Origin: an uncultured Clostridia bacterium
GTDB taxonomy: Bacteria > Bacillota > Clostridia > UMGS1810
Direction: 5' to 3'
Assembly (NCBI GenBank): GCA_934463115.1
Contig: CAKSIN010000009.1
Span: 29,964 to 93,963 of the forward strand
DNA: 64,000 nucleotides
How positions within the stretch are numbered: position 1 is the first letter of the stretch; each line of letters starts with the position of its first letter. Below are positions 1 through 9,220 of the stretch, piece after piece. The position numbers and the translations under genes are program-made. Under the pieces are notes generated by a model. The model was not told where the DNA came from and searched no databases. It worked only from the letters and a program-made list of their open reading frames with translations.

Positions 1-1569
1 TGTGTCGCCCGGTTCGATTATGCGTACTTCCTTAGGTTTGTTGAGCGTAAGGTAATAACTACCGAGTACCATATCCTGTGTAGGAACGGTTACCGGTTTA
101 CCGTCCTGCGGTTTGAGCAGGTTATTTGCCGAAAGCATGAGGAATCTTGCCTCTGCCTGTGCCTCCGGTGAGAGCGGCACGTGAACAGCCATCTGGTCAC
201 CGTCGAAGTCGGCATTGAACGCGGTACAAACAAGCGGATGCAGCTTGAGTGCTCTGCCCTCCACAAGGATAGGCTCAAACGCCTGAATACCGAGTCTGTG
301 CAGCGTGGGGGCACGGTTAAGGAGCACCGGATGCTCTTTTATAACATCCTCGAGTATATCCCAAACCTCGGGTTTAACCCTTTCAACCATGCGTTTTGCA
401 CTCTTTATATTGTGGCAGAAACCGCCGGAAACAAGTCTCTTCATAACAAAGGGCTTAAACAGCTCGAGAGCCATTTCTTTCGGCAGACCGCACTGATAAA
501 TCTTAAGCTCCGGTCCTACAACGATAACCGAACGTCCCGAATAGTCAACACGTTTACCGAGAAGGTTCTGACGGAAACGTCCCTGTTTACCCTTGAGCAT
601 GTCGGAAAGTGACTTAAGCGCACGGTTACCGGGGCCTGTAACAGGTCTGCCGCGTCTGCCGTTGTCGATAAGTGCATCCACTGCTTCCTGGAGCATTCTC
701 TTTTCGTTGCGGACTATTATATCGGGCGCCTCAAGTTCGAGGAGCCTCTTTAATCTGTTGTTTCTGTTGATAACTCTTCTGTAGAGGTCGTTCAAATCGC
801 TTGTGGCAAATCTGCCGCCGTCAAGCTGTACCATAGGTCTGATTTCCGGCGGAATAACCGGGATAACATCCATTATCATCCATTCCGGTCTGTTACCGGA
901 GAGTCGGAACGACTCAACAACCTCAAGCCTTTTTGCGATACGCAGTTTCTTTTGCCCCTGCGAATTTGAAAGCTCTTCCTTGAGCTCAGCAGACAGTGCC
1001 TCAAGGTCGATTTCGGTGAGAAGTTCTTTTATCGCTTCAGCACCAATCGACGCGCGAAAACCGTCTTTACCGTACTTTTCAACTGCGTCTCTGTATTCTT
1101 TTTCCGACAAAATCTGCTTTTTCGCAAGATCTGTTTTACCCGGATCAATTACAATATATGACGCAAAATACAATACCTTTTCGAGCACTCTCGGGGTAAC
1201 ATCGAGAATGAGTCCCATGCGGCTCGGTATGCCCTTGAAATACCATATGTGCGACACGGGAGCGGCAAGCTCAATGTGTCCCATACGTTCACGGCGTACC
1301 TTGGAGCGTGTAACTTCAACTCCGCACTTGTCGCAGACAATGCCTTTGTAGCGGATTCTCTTGTACTTTCCGCAGAAGCACTCCCAGTCCTTGGTAGGTC
1401 CGAAAATTCTTTCGCAGAACAATCCGTCGCGCTCCGGTTTGAGTGTTCTGTAGTTAATTGTTTCGGGTTTTTTTACTTCGCCGTGTGACCACTCTCTGAT
1501 TTTTTCTGGAGAAGCCAATCCTATTTTAATGGCACTGAAGTTTGTTTCTTCATTCATAATTTCTGACAT
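1..1569 (-). CDS. rpoC: DNA-directed RNA polymerase subunit beta' (N-terminal part, truncated by window edge)
   Basis: Catalytic beta' subunit of RNA polymerase. About 523 codons are present; the rest lies beyond position 1. The start is ATG at 1569, 14 nt after the rpoB stop, behind an AAGGAG site. The N-terminal zinc ribbon is visible (CFCGKYKR then CDKCGVEV near residues 64-82). The active-site motif NADFDGD lies near positions 190-210, followed by the usual MAVHVPLSPEAQ segment. The rudder and lid region (RVDYSGRSVIVVGP) is intact. It forms an operon with rpoB upstream. Nothing in the visible part departs from the family. Confidence 0.97.
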   Translation of the reverse strand, partial: MSEIMNEETNFSAIKIGLASPEKIREWSHGEVKKPETINYRTLKPERDGLFCERIFGPTKDWECFCGKYKRIRYKGIVCDKCGVEVTRSKVRRERMGHIELAAPVSHIWYFKGIPSRMGLILDVTPRVLEKVLYFASYIVIDPGKTDLAKKQILSEKEYRDAVEKYGKDGFRASIGAEAIKELLTEIDLEALSAELKEELSNSQGQKKLRIAKRLEVVESFRLSGNRPEWMIMDVIPVIPPEIRPMVQLDGGRFATSDLNDLYRRVINRNNRLKRLLELEAPDIIVRNEKRMLQEAVDALIDNGRRGRPVTGPGNRALKSLSDMLKGKQGRFRQNLLGKRVDYSGRSVIVVGPELKIYQCGLPKEMALELFKPFVMKRLVSGGFCHNIKSAKRMVERVKPEVWDILEDVIKEHPVLLNRAPTLHRLGIQAFEPILVEGRALKLHPLVCTAFNADFDGDQMAVHVPLSPEAQAEARFLMLSANNLLKPQDGKPVTVPTQDMVLGSYYLTLNKPKEVRIIEPGDT

Positions 1570-1583
1570 AAGCAATCTCCTTC

Positions 1584-4500
1584 CTATCGGTCACTGCCGA
1601 AATCGTCTATACCGCTGTCTATATCCGATATATCATCATCAAAATCTATAGCTATATCTCCCGCTTCAAGTTCCGACGGATCGGGGCCTTCAAGATCATC
1701 CAGACTTGAATTGTCATCCGAGCTTCCGAAGCTCTTCATAAAGTCGAACAAATCGTCCTCATCATCGGTTTCGGAATCCTTGTCATCAGGCTCATCGTCG
1801 GGATCAGCCATTTCGTAATAGTCGTCTCCGTTTTCGTAATTCATCTTGAATCCGTCGTCCTCAAGGGATTCGCGGAGAATAATCTCATTATCGTCATCAT
1901 CAAGCACTTTGACATCAAGTCCGAGTGACTGCAGTTCTTTAATAAGAACCTTGAACGATTCCGGAACACCCGGCTTCGGTATATTCTCACCTTTAACAAT
2001 ACTCTCGTATGTCTTTACACGGCCGACAACATCGTCGGATTTAACGGTGAGTATTTCCTGCAACGTGTATGCGGCGCCGTATGCTTCGAGCGCCCAAACT
2101 TCCATTTCACCGAAACGCTGTCCGCCGAACTGAGCTTTACCGCCGAGCGGCTGCTGAGTAACGAGCGAATACGGTCCGGTACTTCTTGCATGAATTTTAT
2201 CGTCAACAAGATGATGCAGTTTGAGGTAGTACATGTATCCGACAGTAACGGGACCGTCAAACGGATCGCCTGTACGTCCGTCGTACAGAACGGTTTTACC
2301 GTCAACGTTCTTTCCTGCCATTTCAAGAGCTTTACAGATATCCGCCTCGGTTGCACCGTCAAATACCGGTGTGGCTATCTTCCAGCCGAGAGCCTTTGCC
2401 GCATATCCGAGATGAACCTCAAGCACCTGTCCGATGTTCATTCGGGAAGGTACGCCCAGAGGGTTGAGCACTATCTGGAGCGGTGTACCGTCCGGCAGGA
2501 AAGGCATATCTTCTTCCGGAAGTATACGTGAGATAACACCCTTGTTACCGTGACGTCCCGCCATTTTATCTCCGACGGAAATCTTTCTCTTTTGTGCTAT
2601 ATAGCAGCGTACAAGCTGATTTACACCCGGTGAAAGCTCGTCGCCGTTTTCTCTTGTAAATATCTTGACATCAACGACAATTCCGGCTTCTCCGTGAGGA
2701 ACGCGCAATGAAGTATCGCGGACATCTCTTGCCTTTTCGCCGAATATTGCGCGAAGAAGTCTTTCCTCTGCACTGAGTTCTGTTTCACCTTTCGGTGTAA
2801 CCTTGCCGACAAGGATATCTCCGGCTCTGACTTCGGCACCGATTCTGATGATACCCCTTTCGTCGATATCTTTGAGTGCGTCCTCACCCACATTGGAAAT
2901 ATCTCTTGTAATTTCCTCTGCGCCAAGTTTTGTATCGCGTGCTTCGCACTCATATTCTTCTATATGGATAGATGTGAACACATCTTCTTTAACAAGTCTT
3001 TCGTTAATAAGGATAGCATCCTCGTAGTTGTAACCTTCCCATGTCATAAATCCGATAAGAATGTTTTTACCGAGAGCTATTTCACCGTTTGATGTCGACG
3101 GTCCGTCGGCAATGATATCTCCGGCTTTAACCTCGTCGCCGTTATTTACAATCGGGCGCTGATTTATACACGTGCTCTGGTTGGAACGCAGGAACTTCGT
3201 GAGTCTGTATATGCGCAGATTGCCGTCGCTCTCGCGAATCTGAATTTCGTCGGCTCCGACGCTTGTTACAACACCGTCTGCCTTGGCAAGTACGCAAACT
3301 CCCGAATCCTTTGCCGCTTTGTATTCCATTCCTGTGCCGACTATAGGTGATTCTGTCTTAAGGAGCGGAACAGCCTGACGCTGCATGTTCGAACCCATGA
3401 GTGCACGAACGGCGTCGTCGTTTTCAAGGAACGGAATCATTGCCGTTGCCACCGACACAATCTGTCTCGGCGAAACGTCAACGTAGTCAACTTCCTTTGG
3501 ATCTACCTCTATAAATTCATCACGGAACCGAACAATAACCTTGGGATTTACGAATGTTCCGTCCGGATTAATTTTTTCACTGGCAGGAGCAACCTTGTAG
3601 TTATCTTCGATATCGGCTGTCATGTAGTCAACCTGATCGGTAACCTTGAGGTTTTCCTTGTCGAATTTTCTGTACGGCGCTTCAATAAATCCGTACTCAT
3701 TCACCTTTGCATAGGACGCAAGCGAGTTTATAAGACCGATGTTAGGACCTTCAGGTGTTTCTATCGGGCACATTCTTCCGTAGTGTGAATGGTGAACGTC
3801 TCGCACCTCAAATCCGGCTCTTTCTCTGCTGAGACCGCCGGGGCCAAGTGCCGAAAGACGTCTTTTGTGAGTAAGTTCGGCAAGCGGGTTTGTCTGATCC
3901 ATAAACTGCGAAAGCTGTGATGAACCAAAGAACTCTTTTATTGCACTGACTACCGGTCTTGAGTTGATAAGTGCCTGTGGAGTTACCGAATCGAGATCCT
4001 GGTTTGTCATTCTTTCTCTTACAACTCTCTCGAGTCTGGAAAGACCGATTCTGAACTGATTCTGCAAAAGTTCGCCCACTGCACGCAGTCTTCTGTTGCC
4101 CAGGTGGTCAATATCATCGGTGCAGCCTATTCCGTAGGCAAGTCCGAGATGATAGTTAATCGATGCGAAAATATCGTCGTTTATTATATGCTTCGGAATA
4201 AGCTCGTCTATACGGTCTGAAATAGCTTTGCGGATATCTTCCTCTGTTTCGTTAGAATCGAGAATATCGCGCAAAACGGCGAAACGAACCATTTCCGTTA
4301 TTTCCATGTCGGATATATCAAAGTCCACAAAGTCGTGTATATCCACCATGCCGTTGGAAAATACAACAACGTTGCGTTCTTCCTCTTTGAGCACTACTCT
4401 GTTTACACCGGCTTTTTGTATGTGCATTGCAGTCTCGCCGTCCAGCTTGTCACCGGCATTTGCGATAATTTCTCCGGTGAGCGGATCTGCAACATTTTCC

Positions 4501-5375
4501 GCAAGAGTACGGTTCTTTATTCTTGACGCAATTGCAAGTTTTTTGTTAAACTTGAATCTGCCGACTTTTGCAATATCGTAACGCTTCGGATCATAGAGCA
4601 TACCTTCGATAAGATTTGTTGCGCTCTCTACCGTGGGCGGTTCGCCCGGACGAAGCTTTTTGTATATCTCGATAAGGGCCTCATCGGCATTTGTCGTAAG
4701 GTCTTTTTCAAGTGTTACATCTATTGTGGGATCATATCCGAACAGTTCAAGTATCTCCTGGTTTGTAGCAACACCGAGAGCACGGATAAAAGTTGTAACG
4801 GGGAGCTTACGTGTTCTGTCGATACGAACGGAGAAAACGTCATTCGAATCGGTTTCGTATTCAAGCCAAGCACCGCGCGTCGGAATAACAGTGGCAAAAT
4901 ACAGTTCTTTACCGATTTTGTCATGCTGCATATCGAAGTAAATGCCGGGTGAACGCACAACCTGGCTTACGATAACACGCTCGGCACCGTTTATAATAAA
5001 CGTACCCGAATCGGTCATGAGCGGAAATTCACCCATGAATATTTCCTGTTCCTTAACCTCGCCTGTCTCCTTGTTTATGAGCCTTACCTTAATCTTCAAG
5101 GGCTTTGAGTATGTAGCGTCTCGCGCCTTGCATTCCTCAATGGTGTACTTGGGCTTTTCGTCAAGATAATAATCGACAAGCTCCAGAATGAGATTTCCCG
5201 AATAATCGGTTATCGGAGAAAAATCATGCAAAACTTCCTTGAGTCCCTTTTCCACGAACCAATCGTAAGACTTTGTCTGAATTTCAATTAAGTTCGGCAT
5301 TTCGAGGACTTCGTGAACCTTTGAGTAACTCATTCTTTCATTTTTGCCAAGCTCAATAGGATGTGGACGTTCCAT
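1584..5375 (-). CDS. rpoB: DNA-directed RNA polymerase subunit beta
   Basis: Beta subunit of RNA polymerase, 1263 residues. The N-terminus (KNERMSYSKVHEVLEMPNLIEIQ) is typical of Clostridia. The rifampicin-pocket region is intact, with SQLSQFMDQTNPLAELTHKR and then the LSALGPGGL stretch. The C-terminal clamp part (GGKAQFGGQRFGEMEVWALEAYGAA) is also intact. I chose ATG 5375; a GTG 12 nt upstream sits inside the ribosome site GAGGTGAT and is unlikely. The protein ends in an unusually acidic tail of about 92 residues, roughly 40% Asp/Glu, after the conserved end of the family. The gene is preceded by its own promoter and a leader of about 245 nt, not by rplJ-rplL. Confidence 0.97.
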   Translation of the reverse strand: MERPHPIELGKNERMSYSKVHEVLEMPNLIEIQTKSYDWFVEKGLKEVLHDFSPITDYSGNLILELVDYYLDEKPKYTIEECKARDATYSKPLKIKVRLINKETGEVKEQEIFMGEFPLMTDSGTFIINGAERVIVSQVVRSPGIYFDMQHDKIGKELYFATVIPTRGAWLEYETDSNDVFSVRIDRTRKLPVTTFIRALGVATNQEILELFGYDPTIDVTLEKDLTTNADEALIEIYKKLRPGEPPTVESATNLIEGMLYDPKRYDIAKVGRFKFNKKLAIASRIKNRTLAENVADPLTGEIIANAGDKLDGETAMHIQKAGVNRVVLKEEERNVVVFSNGMVDIHDFVDFDISDMEITEMVRFAVLRDILDSNETEEDIRKAISDRIDELIPKHIINDDIFASINYHLGLAYGIGCTDDIDHLGNRRLRAVGELLQNQFRIGLSRLERVVRERMTNQDLDSVTPQALINSRPVVSAIKEFFGSSQLSQFMDQTNPLAELTHKRRLSALGPGGLSRERAGFEVRDVHHSHYGRMCPIETPEGPNIGLINSLASYAKVNEYGFIEAPYRKFDKENLKVTDQVDYMTADIEDNYKVAPASEKINPDGTFVNPKVIVRFRDEFIEVDPKEVDYVDVSPRQIVSVATAMIPFLENDDAVRALMGSNMQRQAVPLLKTESPIVGTGMEYKAAKDSGVCVLAKADGVVTSVGADEIQIRESDGNLRIYRLTKFLRSNQSTCINQRPIVNNGDEVKAGDIIADGPSTSNGEIALGKNILIGFMTWEGYNYEDAILINERLVKEDVFTSIHIEEYECEARDTKLGAEEITRDISNVGEDALKDIDERGIIRIGAEVRAGDILVGKVTPKGETELSAEERLLRAIFGEKARDVRDTSLRVPHGEAGIVVDVKIFTRENGDELSPGVNQLVRCYIAQKRKISVGDKMAGRHGNKGVISRILPEEDMPFLPDGTPLQIVLNPLGVPSRMNIGQVLEVHLGYAAKALGWKIATPVFDGATEADICKALEMAGKNVDGKTVLYDGRTGDPFDGPVTVGYMYYLKLHHLVDDKIHARSTGPYSLVTQQPLGGKAQFGGQRFGEMEVWALEAYGAAYTLQEILTVKSDDVVGRVKTYESIVKGENIPKPGVPESFKVLIKELQSLGLDVKVLDDDDNEIILRESLEDDGFKMNYENGDDYYEMADPDDEPDDKDSETDDEDDLFDFMKSFGSSDDNSSLDDLEGPDPSELEAGDIAIDFDDDISDIDSGIDDFGSDR

Positions 5376-5622
5376 CAAATTAATCACCTCATATATTTTT
5401 TTGCAGCCATGTAAAACTCACCATTACAAAAAATCAAAAACCAAAAAGCGGTTTTAAGTTATTTCTCTGAAAATGGGTATATCTTCCCTACCCCGAAAAA
5501 CGCACGGGCAAAGGAAGATGAATATATACATATCACAATTTTTACCAATTTCTCGCACAATATACCTCGTAATAACAAAATATTGCACAAATTAAATTTT
5601 GCAGCAACACATACAACTGCAA
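5376..5622 (-). promoter_or_regulatory. Long 5' leader of rpoBC with candidate hairpins
   Basis: This gene-free stretch lies between the rpoB promoter and the rpoB start. On the minus strand it holds an imperfect hairpin (ATCTTCC ... GGAAGAT, about 5475-5519). Closer to the gene, a short stem AACC-GCTTTTT-GGTT is followed by a T-rich run (about 5430-5455), which could act as a weak attenuator. Neither matches a leader class I can name. The region is strongly AT-rich. Confidence 0.4.
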
Positions 5623-5628
5623 TTTATA

Positions 5629-5657
5629 ATGATAACACACGTTGTCCAATATGTCAA
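5629..5657 (-). promoter_or_regulatory. Sigma-A-type promoter for rpoBC
   Basis: On the minus strand, a perfect -35 TTGACA (5657-5652) is separated by exactly 17 bp from TATCAT (5634-5629). It points at rpoB, about 250 nt downstream. Confidence 0.75.
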
Positions 5658-5694
5658 GCATTATTTGTAAATTTTTTGTTGTTTAACCTAAAAA

Positions 5695-6183
5695 TTAATC
5701 ATCCGAATTTTTCTTTCCGCGGCACTCAGCGGCATGTGTATAGAACATATGCGCAATACCTATATCGTTTTCGTCAAAAACAGTTATTCTGTTCTCCACC
5801 AGTTTGGCGGCAGTCACTCCCATTCCGGGAATTTTTTTGCCGGAAAATGTACCGTCATAAACGAATCTGCATCCGCACGACGGACTTGACTGTTTGAGTA
5901 TTGCAAACAGGACATCGTTTTCCTTTGCGATTTCAAGAGCTCTCTGCGCGCCTTTCTCAAATTCGGCGGTAACATCATCGCCCGCACTGTTTACGACACG
6001 TCCGCCGCATATTTCGCTGCAAAGCCGCGGCGTGGGCAGTCCGCCGAGCACCTCCGGGCACACGCTTACGAGTATTCCCCGGTTTTTCCATTTCAAAAAA
6101 AACGGATTTTTAAGGATATTGTTTTTTCCGTCATACCGCGTACATTCACCGTACAGGCACGCCGACACAAGAATCTTTTTCAT
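5695..6183 (-). CDS. DUF523 family protein
   Basis: A 162-residue cytosolic protein of the DUF523 family, whose biochemical role is not established. The family pattern is visible: N-terminal VSACLYGECTRYDG, then VCPEVLGGLPTPR, and the C-terminal LKQSSPSCGC segment with clustered cysteines that could bind a metal or act in redox. The start ATG overlaps the stop of the upstream EamA gene by 4 nt (ATGA), so the two are translationally coupled. No function can be assigned from the context. Confidence 0.8.
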   Translation of the reverse strand: MKKILVSACLYGECTRYDGKNNILKNPFFLKWKNRGILVSVCPEVLGGLPTPRLCSEICGGRVVNSAGDDVTAEFEKGAQRALEIAKENDVLFAILKQSSPSCGCRFVYDGTFSGKKIPGMGVTAAKLVENRITVFDENDIGIAHMFYTHAAECRGKKNSDD

Positions 6184-7091
6184 ATTTTATCACCGCTTTT
6201 CTTTTCCGGAAGCTGTGCCAGAATTATCGCCGTCATCATGAGTGCGCATCCAATGAAACCGCTGACCGACATTTTTTCGCCGAACGCAAGTCCGGCAAGC
6301 AGAGCAAACAGTGATTCCATGCTCATGAGTATTGAAGCAACCGTGGGATCGGTATCTTTTTGAGCCACAATCTGAAGAGTGTACGCCACTCCGCAGCTCA
6401 TAACCCCGGCATAAAGCAGCGGAACGGCGCACGAAAATATCTGCGCAAAATCCGGCTTGTCAAACAGGAGCATAAACACAATATTTATCATTCCCGACAC
6501 AAAAAACTGAATAAAAGACAGTTTTACACCGTCAACATGCGGAGACACCCTATCGACAACCAGTATGTGAACCGAAAACAAAACCGCACAAAGTATCAGA
6601 AGCATATCGCCGCGGTTAAGTCCGCCCGAAACCGTGCCGCCACCCATGCACAAAAGGTAAAGACCGCACGTGGCAACCGCCACGGCAACTATCAGCGAAG
6701 GGCGAATTTTTTTTCCCGTAAAAAATCCGATAATCGGAACAATAACTATGTACATGGCGGTAATAAACCCGCCCTTTCCCGCGTCTGTATACACAAGACC
6801 TGCTGTTTGAGTTGTGCTGGCGGCGCAAAGGCAAATACCGCACACAATTCCGCCCGCCATGAGAGACTTTTTATCGGACTGCACCGTCTTTTCGGGGTGT
6901 AATTTTTCTTTTTTCTCCCTGAAAGCAATAACGGGCAAAAGCGCCAGGCATCCTAAAATCTGACGTATGCCGTTAAATGTGTTCGGACTTAGTGTGTCAA
7001 CACCCTTTTTTTGGGCAACAAACGCTGTTCCCCATATGAATGCCGTAAGCAGCAAAAGCAGATTGCTGCGCATACGTTTTGTCATAAGCAT
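6180..7091 (-). CDS. EamA/DMT-family transporter
   Basis: An integral membrane transporter of the drug/metabolite superfamily, 303 residues. It has about ten hydrophobic segments in two EamA repeats. The N-terminal helix LLLLLTAFIWGTAFVAQKKG and the glutamate-containing repeat near the C-terminus (SILMSMESLFALLAGLAFGE) are characteristic. An AGGGGG site lies 8 nt before the ATG. Members export or import amino acids, purines or other small metabolites; specificity cannot be read from sequence. It lies downstream of the tryptophan T-box transporter genes on the same strand, so an amino-acid substrate is a reasonable but unproven guess. Confidence 0.85.
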   Translation of the reverse strand: MLMTKRMRSNLLLLLTAFIWGTAFVAQKKGVDTLSPNTFNGIRQILGCLALLPVIAFREKKEKLHPEKTVQSDKKSLMAGGIVCGICLCAASTTQTAGLVYTDAGKGGFITAMYIVIVPIIGFFTGKKIRPSLIVAVAVATCGLYLLCMGGGTVSGGLNRGDMLLILCAVLFSVHILVVDRVSPHVDGVKLSFIQFFVSGMINIVFMLLFDKPDFAQIFSCAVPLLYAGVMSCGVAYTLQIVAQKDTDPTVASILMSMESLFALLAGLAFGEKMSVSGFIGCALMMTAIILAQLPEKKSGDKI

Positions 7092-7104
7092 ATTTTAAGC
7101 CCCC

Positions 7105-7473
7105 TCAAAAATATTCGCTGATAGCCGTGCAAATCCAGGTAATCGGAAAACACAAAAAGTACCACAGCACGGAGTACAAAAGGCAAATCTGACCTTTGAA
7201 ATTCAGCGGCAGCGATGAATAATCCCACACATTCCACCCGAGCAGAATATTTACACCGAACCCGAAAACAAGCTCCGTTACCGTGATAACAGCCGCCCCG
7301 GCAAGGCAGCGAATCCACACGCTGACGCCGGGCACGGCGCAATTTATACAATATATAACAAGCATACAAACGCCGCCGGCAAGCGACATTGTCCAGTGCG
7401 TATAACCGCGCCAGAGCATCTCCAGCAGCGAATACCCCGCCGCACCGGTAAAAAAAGCCAATGTATAGTCCAT
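7105..7473 (-). CDS. CmpB-family (putative ABC-transporter type IV) membrane protein
   Basis: A small membrane protein of 122 residues with about four transmembrane segments. It shows the pattern of the PF06541 family: GYSLLEMLWRGYTHW, WIRCLAGAAVITVTELVFG and LGWNVWDYSSLPLNFKGQICL. Members occur as single-domain proteins in Clostridia; their role is not established despite the ABC name. I chose the ATG at 7473, where GGGG lies upstream. An ATG at 7494 in the same frame has no ribosome site. It sits 68 nt after the tryptophan transporter ATPase and 13 nt before the EamA gene, so all may share a transcript. Confidence 0.6.
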   Translation of the reverse strand: MDYTLAFFTGAAGYSLLEMLWRGYTHWTMSLAGGVCMLVIYCINCAVPGVSVWIRCLAGAAVITVTELVFGFGVNILLGWNVWDYSSLPLNFKGQICLLYSVLWYFLCFPITWICTAISEYF

Positions 7474-7540
7474 CGGATAACCCCACAATAACATTTATTT
7501 GCAATGTTATTATGCGCTATCCGAGGCGGATTATCAGAAA

Positions 7541-8314
7541 TTAATTTCCTTTTTCAATGCTTATTTCGTAAAACTTGTTAAGCAGTCTGTCGATATCGGC
7601 GTCCTTCTTTTCATCTCCGCTGATATCGAGTATTCTTTCGCCCTCATGCATCATCACAAGGCGGCTGCCATATTCGGCGGCAAAGCGCAGATTGTGGGTA
7701 ACCATAAGGGTTGTTATCTTTTTGGATGAAACAAGTTTATCCGTAAGCTTCATTATTGTGTCCGACGACTTCGGATCCAGTGCCGCAGTGTGTTCATCCA
7801 GAATCAAAAGGCGGATATCCGCCATATTTGCAATAACGAGTGCAAGTGCCTGGCGCTGACCGCCGCTGAGCGTTCCCACCTTGACATCCATTCGGTTTTC
7901 GAGCCCCATATCACACTCCTCAAGAATAGTGCGGAAGTAATCAAAACGTCTCTTATTTACAGCGCGGCCGAGACCGAAAAACTTGTTTTTGTTGTCGGCA
8001 AGCGAAAGATTTTCAAGTATCGTAAGGTCGGGGCATGTGCCCATCTTCGGATCCTGAAAAACCCTGCCGATGAATGCAGCGCGTCTGTACTCGCTCATTG
8101 AATTAATTTTTTTGCCGTCAAAAAGCACTTCGCCGCTGTCGGGAGCAATGCTTCCGCACACCAGGTTCAAAAGCGTGCTTTTTCCGCTGCCGTTTGAACC
8201 GATTACAGATACAAATTCACCCTCATCAACCTCAAAGTTGAATTTATCGAACACAACATTTTCGTTCGGTGTGCCCGGATTAAACTTTTTTGTTATATCT
8301 TTTAAAATTAACAT
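7541..8314 (-). CDS. trpZ: ABC transporter ATP-binding protein, probable tryptophan importer
   Basis: Cytosolic ATPase of a three-part importer, 257 residues. The Walker A motif is GSNGSGKS near residue 40, the signature LSGGQRQALAL near 150, and Walker B LLILDEHTAALDP near 170 with the switch histidine in MVTHN. The start overlaps the permease stop by 7 nt. It belongs to the family paired with TrpX-type binding proteins (ABC_sub_bind). The symbol is transferred from the trpXYZ systems; the tryptophan assignment rests on the T-box upstream, which governs the whole operon. Confidence 0.8.
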   Translation of the reverse strand: MLILKDITKKFNPGTPNENVVFDKFNFEVDEGEFVSVIGSNGSGKSTLLNLVCGSIAPDSGEVLFDGKKINSMSEYRRAAFIGRVFQDPKMGTCPDLTILENLSLADNKNKFFGLGRAVNKRRFDYFRTILEECDMGLENRMDVKVGTLSGGQRQALALVIANMADIRLLILDEHTAALDPKSSDTIMKLTDKLVSSKKITTLMVTHNLRFAAEYGSRLVMMHEGERILDISGDEKKDADIDRLLNKFYEISIEKGN

Positions 8315-9213
8315 TTTGCACCGCCTTTTTTAAAGGAAACCCGGCTCAAAACTATTGCCGCCGTGAATATTACCGCCATAAGCAGCTTAAGGTAATTGGT
8401 GGGCAGTCCAAGCGCAAGCGCTGTTGAAAGGCATGCTTTATATGCCACACTGCCGAGAATAACCATTGTCGTAGCTCTCATAAAACTGCATTTTTTGAAC
8501 AAGCTCAGACCGATTATAACCGACGCGAGTCCGAGAACAACCATTCCGACTCCCATCTGCGGATCGGCAGAGCCCTTTGCCTGGGCTATGACCGAACCCG
8601 ACACCGCCGCAAATCCGTTGCCGAGGCACAAGCCGAGGATTTTGTATTTTCCGCTGTCCTCGGCAAGCATTGTAACATAGTTTGAATTGTTCCCCGTTGC
8701 GCGCAGGATGAGCCCCGATTTGGTTTTCAGATACAAATCGAGAATCACCTTGAACAAAACAGCGAGGAAAAATGACATTGCAAGAATTCTTAATGATGAC
8801 TGCTCCGGTATAAAAGACGCCGGGAAGGTATTGAAAATCGTGGGTGCTCTGAAAAATGACGCAATGGACATTCCGCCCGTTCCGGCGCCGACGATAACCA
8901 GGTTTACCGTGAGGAGCGATGTGTATGTGAGAATTCCGCAAAGCAAATCGCGTATTTTGAATCTGACATGCAAAAGCCCGGTAACAGCTCCGGCACATGC
9001 GCCGAGCACAAACGATACAATTATGCAAATCCACGGGTTTACACCCTTGATGATAAGCACACCGGTTACTATCGCGCCGAGCGGCATTGTGCCGTCGACG
9101 GACAAATCCGGGAAATCGAGTATCGAATATGTGATATACACGCCCATTGCAAGGATGGCATACATAAACCCTTCCTCAAGCGTAACTTTTATAATATTGA
9201 GCAAAATATTCAT
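8308..9213 (-). CDS. trpY: ABC transporter permease, probable tryptophan importer
   Basis: Membrane permease of 301 residues with about eight to nine hydrophobic segments (for example YAILAMGVYITYSILDFPDL and GMVVLGLASVIIGLSLF). It resembles the permeases that accompany ABC_sub_bind proteins. GGAG lies shortly before the ATG, inside the end of the binding-protein gene. Its place between a lipoprotein gene and an ATPase gene, under a tryptophan T-box, makes a TrpXYZ-type importer the best reading. Alternative substrates of this family include other aromatic amino acids. Confidence 0.8.
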   Translation of the reverse strand: MNILLNIIKVTLEEGFMYAILAMGVYITYSILDFPDLSVDGTMPLGAIVTGVLIIKGVNPWICIIVSFVLGACAGAVTGLLHVRFKIRDLLCGILTYTSLLTVNLVIVGAGTGGMSIASFFRAPTIFNTFPASFIPEQSSLRILAMSFFLAVLFKVILDLYLKTKSGLILRATGNNSNYVTMLAEDSGKYKILGLCLGNGFAAVSGSVIAQAKGSADPQMGVGMVVLGLASVIIGLSLFKKCSFMRATTMVILGSVAYKACLSTALALGLPTNYLKLLMAVIFTAAIVLSRVSFKKGGAKC

Positions 9214-9220
9214 TATGCAA

